Below are positions 43,589 through 52,136 of a stretch of DNA of 64,000 bases, piece by piece. Numbering within the stretch: position 1 is the first letter of the stretch; each line of letters begins with the position of its first letter. Location: assembly GCF_013408655.1 (NCBI RefSeq), contig NZ_JACCBP010000002.1:124001-188000 (forward strand). Reading direction: 5' to 3'. The notes under the pieces are model-generated. The model had not been told where the DNA came from. It saw only the letters and a program-made list of their open reading frames with translations, and did not search any database. This stretch comes from Pigmentiphaga litoralis. Lineage in GTDB: Bacteria > Pseudomonadota > Gammaproteobacteria > Burkholderiales > Burkholderiaceae_B. The position numbers and the translations under genes were made by a program.

Positions 43589-44782
43589 ATGGCGCGTGAT
43601 CGCGTACTTATCGTTGGCGCGGGTCCGGTCGGACTGGTGGCCGCCACCTATCTGGCCAGTGAAGGCATTCCCGTGACCGTGTTCGAGTTGAGCCGCGAGC
43701 TGCCCGAAGACCTGCGCGCGTCGACCTTCCATCCGCCCACGCTCGACATGCTCGACCGTTTTGGCGTGGCCGATGCCTGCATCGCGCAAGGGCTGATCTG
43801 CCCGGAATGGCAATTCCGCGACCGGCAGGAAGGCCCCATCGTCACCTTCAATCTGGCCGTGCTGGCCAACGACACACGGCATCCGTATCGGCTGCAATGC
43901 GAGCAATGGAAGCTGACGCGGCTGCTGCGCGCCAAGCTCGAAGCCGCTGGCACCGAGTTCATCTACGGCGCCAGCGCCACGGCCGTCGAGCAGGATGACG
44001 ACGGCGTGACGCTGACCGTCACGATGCCCGATGGCGTGAACGAAACCCATCGTGGCCGCTACCTGATCGGCGCCGATGGCGCGCGCAGCACGGTGCGCAA
44101 ATCGTTGGGCGTGGCCTTCGATGGCATGACGATTCCCGAGATCTATCTGTCGATGTCGACCCCGCATTCCTTCAGCGACGACATCGGCGGGCTGAGCAAC
44201 ATCGCCTACATTTCGGATCCGGAAGAATGGGCCGTACTGCTGCGCACGCCCACCCTGTGGCGCGTGCTGTTGCCGACCGATCCCAGCCAGCCCGAAGACG
44301 TCATCAAGCAGGCCGATGCGATCGAAGCGCGCCTGCAGAAACTGAACCCCATCGACGGCAATTACGAGATCGCGCATTGCACCGCTTACCGCGTGCATGA
44401 ACGCGTGGCCGAGCACTACGTGCAGGGCCGGGTGTTCCTGGCGGGCGACGCGGCGCACCTGAACAATCCGCTGGGCGGCATGGGCATGAACGGCGGCATC
44501 CACGATGCCATGAACCTGGCGGAAAAGCTGTCTGACGTCTGGAAGGGCGCGCCGCTGGACACCATGGAACGGTATGAACGGCAACGCCGCAAGGTGGCGG
44601 TCGAGACTGTGCAGATGCAGGCGCTGCGCAACCGCAAGGTGCTGAACGAACGCGATCCGGCCGCGCGCCGCGCGCATCACGACAGCCTGCGCGCCACCGT
44701 GCGGGACCCGGCAAAGCATCGCGAATACCTGTTGCAATCGTCCATGATCCAATCGCTGCGCGACCTGGATACCGTGGCATGA
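43589..44782 (+). CDS. FAD-dependent aromatic-ring monooxygenase (PHBH-like family)
   Basis: 397 residues. The N-terminal FAD motif is VLIVGAGPVGLVAATYLASE, the DG motif is YLIGADGARSTVRK, and the GD motif is VFLAGDAAHLNNPLGGMGMN. This group includes 4-hydroxybenzoate, salicylate and 6-hydroxynicotinate 3-monooxygenases. With a maleamate-amidase-like gene and maleate-isomerase-like genes downstream, an N-heterocycle or nicotinate-type pathway is conceivable. No 2,5-dihydroxypyridine dioxygenase is present, so the substrate remains open. The stop overlaps the next start by four bases. Confidence 0.87.
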   Translation: MARDRVLIVGAGPVGLVAATYLASEGIPVTVFELSRELPEDLRASTFHPPTLDMLDRFGVADACIAQGLICPEWQFRDRQEGPIVTFNLAVLANDTRHPYRLQCEQWKLTRLLRAKLEAAGTEFIYGASATAVEQDDDGVTLTVTMPDGVNETHRGRYLIGADGARSTVRKSLGVAFDGMTIPEIYLSMSTPHSFSDDIGGLSNIAYISDPEEWAVLLRTPTLWRVLLPTDPSQPEDVIKQADAIEARLQKLNPIDGNYEIAHCTAYRVHERVAEHYVQGRVFLAGDAAHLNNPLGGMGMNGGIHDAMNLAEKLSDVWKGAPLDTMERYERQRRKVAVETVQMQALRNRKVLNERDPAARRAHHDSLRATVRDPAKHREYLLQSSMIQSLRDLDTVA

Positions 44783-45426
44783 ACACGACTTCGCACAACC
44801 CGGCCCCCGATGCCGCCAACGACGAACTCGACGTGTACCGCCGCCAGGGCATGGGGCAGAGCGTCGGCTTCGGCAAGACCCCGGCGCTGGTGATCGTCGA
44901 CTTTGTGGTGGCCTTTGCCGACCCCGCCCACTTTGGCGGCGGCAACATTGCTGCCGCCATTACGCAGACCGTCAAGCTGCTGGCCCACGCCCGCACGCAG
45001 GGATGGCCGATTGCGCACACCCGTGTCGTGTACGCCGATGACGCGTCGGATGCCAATGCGTTCACCAGCAAGGTGCCCGGCCTGCTCAAGCTGACCGAGC
45101 ACTCGTCCTTGAGCCAGATCGTGCCGGAACTGGAACCCATGCCGGGCGAGCTGATCGTGCGCAAGCGGCAGGCATCGGCCTTCTTTGGCACCGAGCTGGC
45201 CGGCTGGCTGCACTGGCGCGGCGCCGACACGCTGGTGGTGTCCGGCTGCACCACGTCGGGCTGCGTGCGCGCCACCGTGATCGACAGCGTGGCCCACAAC
45301 TTCCGCACCATTTTGCCGGTGGACGCCACCGGCGACCGGGCGATCGGCCCGCATGACGCGAACCTGTTCGACATGGGGCAGAAGTATGCCGACCTGTCGT
45401 CGGTCGACGCCCTGATCCATCGTTGA
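44779..45426 (+). CDS. Isochorismatase-family cysteine hydrolase (maleamate amidohydrolase/N-carbamoylsarcosine amidase-like)
   Basis: 215 residues. The catalytic triad is visible as Asp in VIVDFVVAF, Lys in IVRKRQASAFFG and Cys in VVSGCTTSGCVRAT, with the usual cis-peptide region before the Cys. The group contains NicF (maleamate to maleate plus ammonia) and N-carbamoylsarcosine amidase. The neighbouring maleate-isomerase-like genes favour a maleamate-type amidase, but this is contextual. It is co-translated with the monooxygenase. Confidence 0.85.
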   Translation: MNTTSHNPAPDAANDELDVYRRQGMGQSVGFGKTPALVIVDFVVAFADPAHFGGGNIAAAITQTVKLLAHARTQGWPIAHTRVVYADDASDANAFTSKVPGLLKLTEHSSLSQIVPELEPMPGELIVRKRQASAFFGTELAGWLHWRGADTLVVSGCTTSGCVRATVIDSVAHNFRTILPVDATGDRAIGPHDANLFDMGQKYADLSSVDALIHR

Positions 45427-45451
45427 ATCCTCAGATCGCTAAGGAACCCGC

Positions 45452-46198
45452 ATGACTGACAGTCTTGGCTACCGCCGCAAGTTCGGCGTCATTGCCCCCA
45501 GCACGAATACCTCGGTGCAACCCGAATTCGACTCGATGCGGCCGGTCGGTGTCACCAACCACTTTTCACGCATCGTCATTCCCGACAATCCGGTCCGGAA
45601 CGATGACGATTTCAACAAGCTGATGAACGACATCCGCTCGACGCTGATGGACTCGGTCGATGCGGTCATGACCTGCAGCCCCGACTACATCGTCATGGGC
45701 ATGTCGGCCGAAACCTTCTGGGACGGCCTGGACGGATCCGTCGAATTGCAGCAGCGCGTGGAAGCGCGCGCCGGCGTCAAGGTCGCGATGGGATCGGATG
45801 CCTGCCGCGCCGCCCTGAAAGCCTATGGCGGCATCAAGCGCATTTCGGTCATCACGCCCTACATGCCGGTGGGCGACCAGCAGGTGCGCAAATTCTTTGC
45901 GGATTGCGGCTTCGAAGTCGTCAACCTGAAGGGCCTGAAGTGCCCCGGTCCGATGCTGATCGCGCATGTGAGCGAAGCCGAACTGCGCGACGCGATCATC
46001 GAGGTGGACGACCCGACGGTTGACGCGATCGTACAGGTCGGCACCAACCTGGCCATGGCGCGCGTGGCCGGCATTGCCGAATTCTGGCTGGGCAAGCCCG
46101 TGATCGCGATCAACACCGCGACCTACTGGTGGGCGCTGCGGCAGAACGGCATCGACGACAAGATCCAGGGCTTTGGCAAGCTGCTGTCGCACTACTGA
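45452..46198 (+). CDS. Maleate isomerase/Asp-Glu racemase-family protein lacking both catalytic cysteines
   Basis: 248 residues with the family opening RKFGVIAPSTNTSVQPEFDSM and the C-terminal VIAINTATYWWALRQNG. In ungapped comparison with the paralogue at 49029, whose cysteines are Cys74 and Cys188, the equivalent positions here are Met84 (in YIVMGMSAETF) and Gly197 (in VQVGTNLAM). Maleate isomerases and racemases of this fold normally need one or both cysteines. The protein may use another chemistry, bind rather than convert ligand, or belong to an uncharacterised subgroup. AAGGAA precedes the start. Confidence 0.8.
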   Translation: MTDSLGYRRKFGVIAPSTNTSVQPEFDSMRPVGVTNHFSRIVIPDNPVRNDDDFNKLMNDIRSTLMDSVDAVMTCSPDYIVMGMSAETFWDGLDGSVELQQRVEARAGVKVAMGSDACRAALKAYGGIKRISVITPYMPVGDQQVRKFFADCGFEVVNLKGLKCPGPMLIAHVSEAELRDAIIEVDDPTVDAIVQVGTNLAMARVAGIAEFWLGKPVIAINTATYWWALRQNGIDDKIQGFGKLLSHY

Positions 46199-46276
46199 TT
46201 TTCCAGACAGCCGGCATCAAGACCGCGACTCGACCCCCGCAGGAGACAGGCAGGCGCATGGCGCCCGCCGGACGGC

Positions 46277-46310
46277 TTTTGGCATCGACCTGTTTTTGGC
46301 TTCGACCTTT
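46277..46310. repeat. Two near-identical 17-base tandem units in the leader of the Bug gene
   Basis: TTTTGGC(A/T)TCGACCT(G/T)T occurs twice in a row (15 of 17 identical), 27 bases before the Bug start. The rest of the 138-base gap shows nothing else. Confidence 0.6.
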
Positions 46311-46336
46311 CCTGACCCTTCTGACCGAGAAACGAG

Positions 46337-47305
46337 ATGATCCGACTTGCGCTGACTTCCCTATGCCTGACCGCCGCCAGCCTGGCCACCTCCCCTGCGC
46401 TGGCCCAAGCCTACCCGTCGAAACCGGTGCACGTGATCGTGCCCTCGGCGCCCGGGGGCACGGCCGACTTCCTGGGCCGCATCCTGTCGACCAAGATGTC
46501 CGAAGCGATGGGCGTGCCCTTCGTGGTCGAAAACCGCGCCGGCGCCGGCACCAATATCGGCAATGATTACGTGGCCAAGTCCGCGCCCGACGGCTACACG
46601 CTGCTGGTCAACGGCATTACGCTGGCCACCAACAAGGCGCTGTTCAACAAGCTGCCGTATGACCCGATCAAGGACTTTGCGCCGATCATCTCGGTGGGCG
46701 GCATGTCCAACGTGATCGCGGTCACGCCCGACTCGCCCGCCAAGGACCTGAAGCAATTCATTGCGCTGGCCAAGGCCAAGCCGGGCAGCTTCAACTATGG
46801 ATCGCCCGCCAACGGCAGTTCGGGCCATCTGTCGGGCGTGCTGCTGGCGTCGGCCACCGGCGTGGACATCGTGCACCTGGCCTATCGCGGCAACGCGCAG
46901 GCCACGACCGACCTGCTGGGCGGCAGCCTGCAATTTGGCATCGTCAACACGCCGGTGGCCGTGCCCTTCGTGAACAGCGGCAAGCTGCGCCCGCTGGCGG
47001 TCACGTCGGCCAAACGCTCGCCCCTGATGCCGGATGTGCCGACCGTATCGGAAGTGCTGGGCGTGCCCTATGAACTGACCGGCTGGTTCGGCCTGCTGGC
47101 CCCCGCCGGCACGCCGCCCGACATTATCGAAAAGCTGCAGTCGGTCGCAGCCAAGATCCTTGCGTCGCCGGCCATGCAGACCGCCATCACCAACGGCGGC
47201 GCCGACGCCACCGGCGGCACCACTGCCGATTTCGTGGCGTTCATCGACAAGGAGTCGGTGCGTCTGACCAAGGCCTTGCAGGACGCTGGCGTCAAGCCGG
47301 AGTAA
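46337..47305 (+). CDS. Bug/TctC-type periplasmic receptor
   Basis: 322 residues, complete. The signal peptide ends at SPALAQ, and the mature part begins AYPSKPVHVIVPSAPGGTAD. GAGTNIGNDYVAKSAPDGYT and HLSGVLLASATGVDIVHLAY are the family signatures. It is the last enzyme-associated gene before the GntR regulator, and its likely ligand is the dicarboxylate or precursor used by this cluster. Confidence 0.92.
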   Translation: MIRLALTSLCLTAASLATSPALAQAYPSKPVHVIVPSAPGGTADFLGRILSTKMSEAMGVPFVVENRAGAGTNIGNDYVAKSAPDGYTLLVNGITLATNKALFNKLPYDPIKDFAPIISVGGMSNVIAVTPDSPAKDLKQFIALAKAKPGSFNYGSPANGSSGHLSGVLLASATGVDIVHLAYRGNAQATTDLLGGSLQFGIVNTPVAVPFVNSGKLRPLAVTSAKRSPLMPDVPTVSEVLGVPYELTGWFGLLAPAGTPPDIIEKLQSVAAKILASPAMQTAITNGGADATGGTTADFVAFIDKESVRLTKALQDAGVKPE

Positions 47306-47365
47306 GCGTCGGCGCCCGGGACCCACCGTGGGAAGTGGTATCTTCCCGGGCTAGTCGAATAATGC

Positions 47366-48148
47366 ATGGTTGAGGATGACAGCGGTATGCCGGCAAAAAA
47401 ACACAAGACGGCTGACGTCGCACCCGCCGACGATAGCCCTCGCTATCGCCAGATCCTGAAGACGCTGACCGAACGTGTGGCGCAGGGGATCTATCCGGTG
47501 GGCAGCCACGTGCCGACCGAAAGCGAGTTGTGCGAAGAATTCGATGTGAGCCGCTATACGGTGCGCGCGGCGCTGAGCCATCTGGTCGAACATGGCATGG
47601 TGACGCGCCGCAAGGGCATCGGCACGGTGGTGATCGCGGCGCATTCGCAGCGGGCGTATCAGCAGTCCATCAGTTCGCTGGCCGATCTGTTCCAGTTCGC
47701 GCTGGACACCTATGTACTGATCCGTTCAAGCACGCTGGTCGAGCTGACCGAAGAGATCGCGCGCACCCTGGGCGCCGAGCCCGGCGAGCGCTGGCTGCAG
47801 GTGGACAGCGTGCGCTGGACCGCGCCGGGCGGCACGCCGATCTGCTGCACCAGTTCTTTCATTCCGGAACGCCTGGCCTGGGTCGGGCCCGAGCTTCCCG
47901 ATTGTGTCGGGCCGTTCTATGCGCACATCGAAGAGCGCAGCAAGGAACCCCTGACCCATGCAACCCAAGAGATCCGGGGCGAACGGATGCCCGCGCATCT
48001 GCTGGATGTGTTTGGGGCAAGTGACGACGCGATCGCGCTGTGCCTGATCCGGCAATACTTTTCGGCCGAAGGCGTACAGATCGCGTCGTTCAACTGGCAT
48101 CCGGCCGACAGCTTCAGCTACAAGATGCAGATCGAACGCAAGCGCTAG
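47366..48148 (+). CDS. GntR/HutC-family transcriptional regulator with UTRA domain
   Basis: 260 residues (ATG 47366; ATG 47387 is an alternative). The wHTH spans about 25-95 (ESELCEEFDVSRYTVRAAL and RRKGIGTVV). The UTRA domain follows, with QVDSVRWTAPGGTPICCTSS and the tail SFNWHPADSFSYKMQIER. It lies 60 bases after the Bug gene, and GGGAAG-N6-CTTCCC (47330-47347) lies just upstream. It is the best candidate to bind the two TTGTCCGGACAA sites that bracket the cluster. Confidence 0.92.
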   Translation: MVEDDSGMPAKKHKTADVAPADDSPRYRQILKTLTERVAQGIYPVGSHVPTESELCEEFDVSRYTVRAALSHLVEHGMVTRRKGIGTVVIAAHSQRAYQQSISSLADLFQFALDTYVLIRSSTLVELTEEIARTLGAEPGERWLQVDSVRWTAPGGTPICCTSSFIPERLAWVGPELPDCVGPFYAHIEERSKEPLTHATQEIRGERMPAHLLDVFGASDDAIALCLIRQYFSAEGVQIASFNWHPADSFSYKMQIERKR

Positions 48149-48151
48149 GCT

Positions 48152-48186
48152 TGCGTCCTGCGTCCTGCGTCCCGCATCCTGCGTCC
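48152..48186. repeat. Five tandem copies of a heptamer (TGCGTCC)
   Basis: TGCGTCC x3, CGCATCC, TGCGTCC run without gaps from three bases after the GntR stop codon to just before the convergent SDR stop. Probably a slippage-generated microsatellite in the 44-base gap between convergent genes. Confidence 0.85.
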
Positions 48187-48192
48187 CGCGGC

Positions 48193-49032
48193 TCACATGA
48201 TCGCAGGCTTTTCCACCGCCGCCGATCGTGCACCGGCCGCGGCCTGATCCGCCGGCAAGGCCTCGTCCCACAACCGCGCCGTGTAGCGTTCGCCGGTATG
48301 GCTGTTGGACGCGTCCGAGCACAGCCACAGAATGCCCCGCCGCATGATGGCCGGCGACAGCAGTTTGCCATCGGCGCCCTTCTTGTCGGGGCCGGTGGGC
48401 AGCAGGTCGGTATCGGCCGCGCCGCCCGGCAGGTACACATTGACGGTCACGCCCGTGCCGGCCAGGTCCTGCGCCCACACCCGCGATGCGGCTTCCAGCG
48501 CGGCCTTGGATGGGCCATAGGGCGCGTAGCCCTTGCGCACCATGGTCACGTCGCTGGTCGACACGTTGATGATCTTGCCAAAGCCCTGCGCCAGCATGTG
48601 CGGCGTGATGGCATGCGCCATGTTGAACGGGCCGTTCACATTGGTATCGATGATCTTGCGCCACGCAATGGGATCGGCTTCCCAGAAGCGGGTGGGCTGC
48701 GTGTTGAAGGTCTCGCTGATCAGCCGCATGCCGCGGCCCGCGTTGTTGACGAGCACATGCACCGCGCCGAACACGTCGATGATCTGGTCGATGGCCCGGC
48801 GGCAGTCGCCGGGATCGGCCACGTCGGCCGCCACCGCGAACATGCGGTCTTCACCGGCCAATGCCCGGCCTTCGGCCAGCGTCGCATCCATGGCGGGCGT
48901 GATTTCCGATCCGGTGATGGCCACCCGCGCGCCGGCGGCCAGCAGCGCCAGCGCCATTTCCTTGCCCAGCCCGCGCGTGCCGCCCGTAACGACGACGACA
49001 CGATCCTTCAACGACAGATCCGATTCGTTCAT
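48193..49032 (-). CDS. SDR-family short-chain dehydrogenase/reductase
   Basis: 279 residues. Classical SDR with TGGTRGLG (NAD(P) motif), NNAGRG, Ser in NVSTSDVT and the intact Tyr-Lys pair in YGPSK. The C-terminal about 35 residues form an Ala-rich extension beyond the fold. The start at 49032 overlaps the upstream gene's stop by four bases, and it is the last gene of the CaiB-isomerase-SDR operon. It probably oxidises or reduces a hydroxy acid or its CoA ester. Confidence 0.88.
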   Translation of the reverse strand: MNESDLSLKDRVVVVTGGTRGLGKEMALALLAAGARVAITGSEITPAMDATLAEGRALAGEDRMFAVAADVADPGDCRRAIDQIIDVFGAVHVLVNNAGRGMRLISETFNTQPTRFWEADPIAWRKIIDTNVNGPFNMAHAITPHMLAQGFGKIINVSTSDVTMVRKGYAPYGPSKAALEAASRVWAQDLAGTGVTVNVYLPGGAADTDLLPTGPDKKGADGKLLSPAIMRRGILWLCSDASNSHTGERYTARLWDEALPADQAAAGARSAAVEKPAIM

Positions 49033-49769
49033 GCTTGATTCCCAGGGTTGAAGAGCTGGCCGCCCGATGCAGGCACCGGGGCATCCTGGAAATGGACGCC
49101 GCCGGCGCGCAGGGCGGCCCAGAGAGTGGCGGTATTGGACGAGAGCACCGGGATGCCGAATTCCTGTTCCAGCGCATCGATCAGGCCGAGCGTCGGGAAA
49201 TCGGTGCACGACACCAGCAGTGCGTCAGCGCCATCTTGATGCACCGACCTGACGTGCGCCTGAATCGCTGCCGGATGCACCTTGGCGATCTGCACATATT
49301 CGTGGGGTCCGTTCGCGCCGATGCCCAACCCCTTGCAGGCCAGTACCTTGAACCCCGCGTGTTCAAGAAAGTGGGTTTCGTGGTCGTTCAAGGCATCGTG
49401 ATACGGGGTGGCCACGGCCACACGTTTCACATCCAGGAAACGCAGCGCGTCCACGATAGCCGCAGCCGTGGTGACGGCCGGAGCGCCCGCCGTCCGGGCC
49501 ATCCAGTCGGGCAGGTCGTGATGCGGAATCGTCATGGACCCGGCCGTGCACGCGTACACCATGACATCGGCGCCCTCGTTGCGCAGCTGGGTCATGGCGG
49601 TGGCCAGGTCGTCGTGCAGGGCCTGCTTGCCGGACGGCGTATCCGTGTTCGCGTGCAGCGCCATGCGGGTGAACTGCATGGACACGCCAGCCGGCAGCAG
49701 CGTCGCCCATTCCTTTTCGTTGACGGTATTGGTGGGCGGCGCGATCACGCCTAACCGGAGGGGTGTCAT
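49029..49769 (-). CDS. Maleate isomerase/arylmalonate decarboxylase-like Asp-Glu racemase family protein
   Basis: 246 residues. The opening LRLGVIAPPTNTVNEKEW and the two cysteine motifs VYACTAGSM (Cys74) and LLVSCTDFPTL (Cys188) match the double-Cys maleate isomerase pattern. The C-terminal PVLSSNTATLWAAL is also typical. It could isomerise maleate to fumarate or act on a related diacid. It is translationally coupled at both ends and is the active-looking counterpart of the Cys-less paralogue at 45452. Confidence 0.85.
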   Translation of the reverse strand: MTPLRLGVIAPPTNTVNEKEWATLLPAGVSMQFTRMALHANTDTPSGKQALHDDLATAMTQLRNEGADVMVYACTAGSMTIPHHDLPDWMARTAGAPAVTTAAAIVDALRFLDVKRVAVATPYHDALNDHETHFLEHAGFKVLACKGLGIGANGPHEYVQIAKVHPAAIQAHVRSVHQDGADALLVSCTDFPTLGLIDALEQEFGIPVLSSNTATLWAALRAGGVHFQDAPVPASGGQLFNPGNQA

Positions 49770-51019
49770 GCGGGGACCTCGGCAGCATCCTTGTCCAGGG
49801 TCCCGATAATGCCCTTTTCCATGAGCGCGCTCAATGTTGAACGGTCCATCTTCAGGATGCCTTCGAACACTTCGCGGTTGTGCTGGCCCAGTTCCGGTCC
49901 GCACGACACGATGCTGCCCGGGGTTTCGGACAGGCGCGGCGCGACGTTCTGCATCTTGAGCGAACCGAAGGCCGGATGCAGCACGTCGGCGATCGCATTG
50001 CGGGCCTTGAAGTGGGCATCGGCCAGCATGTCGGGCGCGCGGTAGATGTCGCCGTAGGGCACGCCGTGCTGTTCCATCAGCGCGGCCAGCGCGTCGGCGC
50101 TCAGGGTGCGGGTCCACGCGGCAATGATGTCGTCCAGTTCGGTCTGATGCTGACCGCGCGCGGTGTGCGTGATGTAGCGCGGATCGGCCAGCAGATCGGC
50201 GCGGTCCATGGCCGTGGCCAGCCGCTTGAACACCGTGTCCTGGTTGGCGGCGATCAAGGTGAAGCGCCCGTCATTGGTCGGGTACACATTGGACGGAGAA
50301 ATGTTCGGCAGGATCGCGCCGGTGCGTTCGCGCACATAGCCGGTCTGGTCGTACTCGGTCACCAGCGATTCCATCACGGCCAGCACGGCTTCATAGATGG
50401 CGCTGTCCACGATCTGGCCGCGGCCGGTCTTTTGCACATGATGCAGCGCCGTCAGCGCGCCCAGGCAGGCAAAGGTGGCGGCCAGCGTGTCGCCGATTGA
50501 AATGCCCATGCGGCTGGGCGGGGTAGAGGGGTCGCCCACCACATAGCGCAGGCCCCCCATGGCTTCGCCGATCGCCCCGTAACCGGCGCGCGAGGCATAG
50601 GGCCCGGTCTGCCCGTAGCCCGACACCCGCACCATGATCAGCCGTGGATTCAGCTCGCGCAGCGTGGCGTAATCCAGGCCCCAGCGTTCCATGGTGCCCG
50701 GCCGGAAATTTTCGAGCAGGATGTCGGCATCCTTGACCAGGTCGCGGATCAGCGCCTGGCCCTCCGCTTCGCGCGCATTGATCTCCACCGACTTCTTGTT
50801 GCGCGCCACCACCGGCCACCACAACGACTTGCCGTGCGGCTTTTCGCGGCCCCATTCACGCATCGGATCGCCCAGCCCGGGCTGTTCGACCTTGATGACT
50901 TCGGCGCCAAAATCGGCAAACAGCTGGCCGCAGAACGGACCGGCCAGCAACTGGCCCATTTCAATGACCCGCAGGTCGGTCAGGGGGCCCGACCGGGTGG
51001 CATCTCGCGCTTCGTCCAT
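49766..51019 (-). CDS. CaiB/BaiF-type CoA transferase (class III)
   Basis: 417 residues from the ATG at 51019. The N-terminal LRVIEMGQLLAGPFCGQLFADFGAEVIKVE and the catalytic Asp region GRGQIVDSAIYEAV define the class III CoA transferases. These move CoA between carboxylates, for example succinyl-CoA to itaconate, citramalate or mesaconate. The operon partners (isomerase, SDR) and the divergent lyase gene suggest activation and cleavage of a branched C5-C6 dicarboxylate. It is first in the minus-strand operon, facing the shared operator at 51064. Confidence 0.9.
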   Translation of the reverse strand: MDEARDATRSGPLTDLRVIEMGQLLAGPFCGQLFADFGAEVIKVEQPGLGDPMREWGREKPHGKSLWWPVVARNKKSVEINAREAEGQALIRDLVKDADILLENFRPGTMERWGLDYATLRELNPRLIMVRVSGYGQTGPYASRAGYGAIGEAMGGLRYVVGDPSTPPSRMGISIGDTLAATFACLGALTALHHVQKTGRGQIVDSAIYEAVLAVMESLVTEYDQTGYVRERTGAILPNISPSNVYPTNDGRFTLIAANQDTVFKRLATAMDRADLLADPRYITHTARGQHQTELDDIIAAWTRTLSADALAALMEQHGVPYGDIYRAPDMLADAHFKARNAIADVLHPAFGSLKMQNVAPRLSETPGSIVSCGPELGQHNREVFEGILKMDRSTLSALMEKGIIGTLDKDAAEVPA

Positions 51020-51063
51020 GGCATTCCTTGTGGTCTGGTGGTCACTCAAGTGAGTCGGATGCT

Positions 51064-51075
51064 TTGTCCGGACAA
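51064..51075. promoter_or_regulatory. Operator TTGTCCGGACAA between caiB-like and HMGL-like genes
   Basis: The identical palindrome to 43495-43506, here extended to TTTGTCCGGACAAA. It lies 45 bases upstream of the CaiB start (minus) and 49 bases upstream of the lyase start (plus). AT-rich -10-like boxes (TATACT, 51080-51085, plus strand) sit beside it. A repressor bound here would control both directions. Confidence 0.65.
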
Positions 51076-51123
51076 ATACTATACTATCCGCTGACCGCTG
51101 GGAATGCATGCTTGGAGGCAGCC

Positions 51124-52050
51124 ATGACAACCGAAGGACAACACGCGGCGCGACGCGTCGAACTGATCGAGGTATCCCCTCGCGACGGCATCCAGAACGA
51201 AAAGGTGGTGCTGTCGACCGACGACAAGCTGGAGCTGCTGCGGCGTATCCACGCCGCGGGCCTGCGCCGTACCGAGGCCACCAGTTTCGTCAGCCCCAAA
51301 CGCGTGCCGCAGATGGCCGATGCCGAAGCCGTCATGGCGGGTGCGCGGGCCGAGCCGGGTCATGCGGCCCTGATCGGGCTGGTGCTGAATCAGGCCGGCT
51401 TTGATCGGGCGCGCGCGGCGCGGTGCGACGAGATCAATGTGGTGGTGGTGGCCAGCGAGACCTTTTCGCGCAAGAACCAGGGCGCGGGCATTGCCGACAT
51501 GGTGGCCGCCGCGTCCGCCATCCTGGCGCAGTCGCGCGAGGCGGGCATCCCGGCATCGGTCACGATCGCCGCCGCGTTTGGCTGCCCCTTTGAAGGCGAA
51601 GTGCCCGCGGCCAAGGTGCTGGGCCTGGTCGAATCGCTGCTGCCCGCGCGGCCGGACGAAATTGCGTTTGCCGACACCATCGGGTGTGGCGTGCCCACGC
51701 AAGTGCGCGAACTGCTGGCGGGGGCGAAGGCGCTGGATGCCGGCATGCGCCTGCGCTGCCACTTCCACAACACCCGTAGCACCGCGCTGGCCAACGTGCT
51801 GGCCGCGGTTGAAGCTGGCGTGCACGCCCTCGACAGCAGCATCGGCGGCTTTGGCGGCTGCCCGTTTGCGCCGGCGGCCACGGGCAACGTCGCGACCGAA
51901 GACGTGGTGTATCTGCTCGAACGCATGGGGATCGATACGGGTGTCGATCTGCAAATGCTGATCGATACGGCGGGCTGGCTGGGTGACCGGCTGGGCCACC
52001 CGCCGATGAGCGGGCTGGCCCGGGCAGGGCGTTTTCCTGCCGCGGCGTAG
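51124..52050 (+). CDS. HMG-CoA lyase-like family protein
   Basis: 308 residues, DRE-TIM metallolyase superfamily. It has the metal/catalytic motif VSPRDGIQNEK, the RCHFHNTR histidine pair and the Cys loop GGFGGCPFAPAATGN. It cleaves a 3-hydroxy-3-methylglutaryl-CoA-type ester to acetyl-CoA and a keto acid. With a CaiB transferase divergent from it, citramalyl-CoA- or HMG-CoA-like substrates are plausible. The open frame extends upstream through the operator, but the ATG at 51124 is the family start. Confidence 0.9.
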   Translation: MTTEGQHAARRVELIEVSPRDGIQNEKVVLSTDDKLELLRRIHAAGLRRTEATSFVSPKRVPQMADAEAVMAGARAEPGHAALIGLVLNQAGFDRARAARCDEINVVVVASETFSRKNQGAGIADMVAAASAILAQSREAGIPASVTIAAAFGCPFEGEVPAAKVLGLVESLLPARPDEIAFADTIGCGVPTQVRELLAGAKALDAGMRLRCHFHNTRSTALANVLAAVEAGVHALDSSIGGFGGCPFAPAATGNVATEDVVYLLERMGIDTGVDLQMLIDTAGWLGDRLGHPPMSGLARAGRFPAAA

Positions 52051-52136
52051 GTGCATAGGGAGGGCTTACTGCCGCGCCGCATTATCATGGTGCCCATCGC
52101 GCGGTTCTGCCGCGCTCCAGCACATGAGGATGAACT

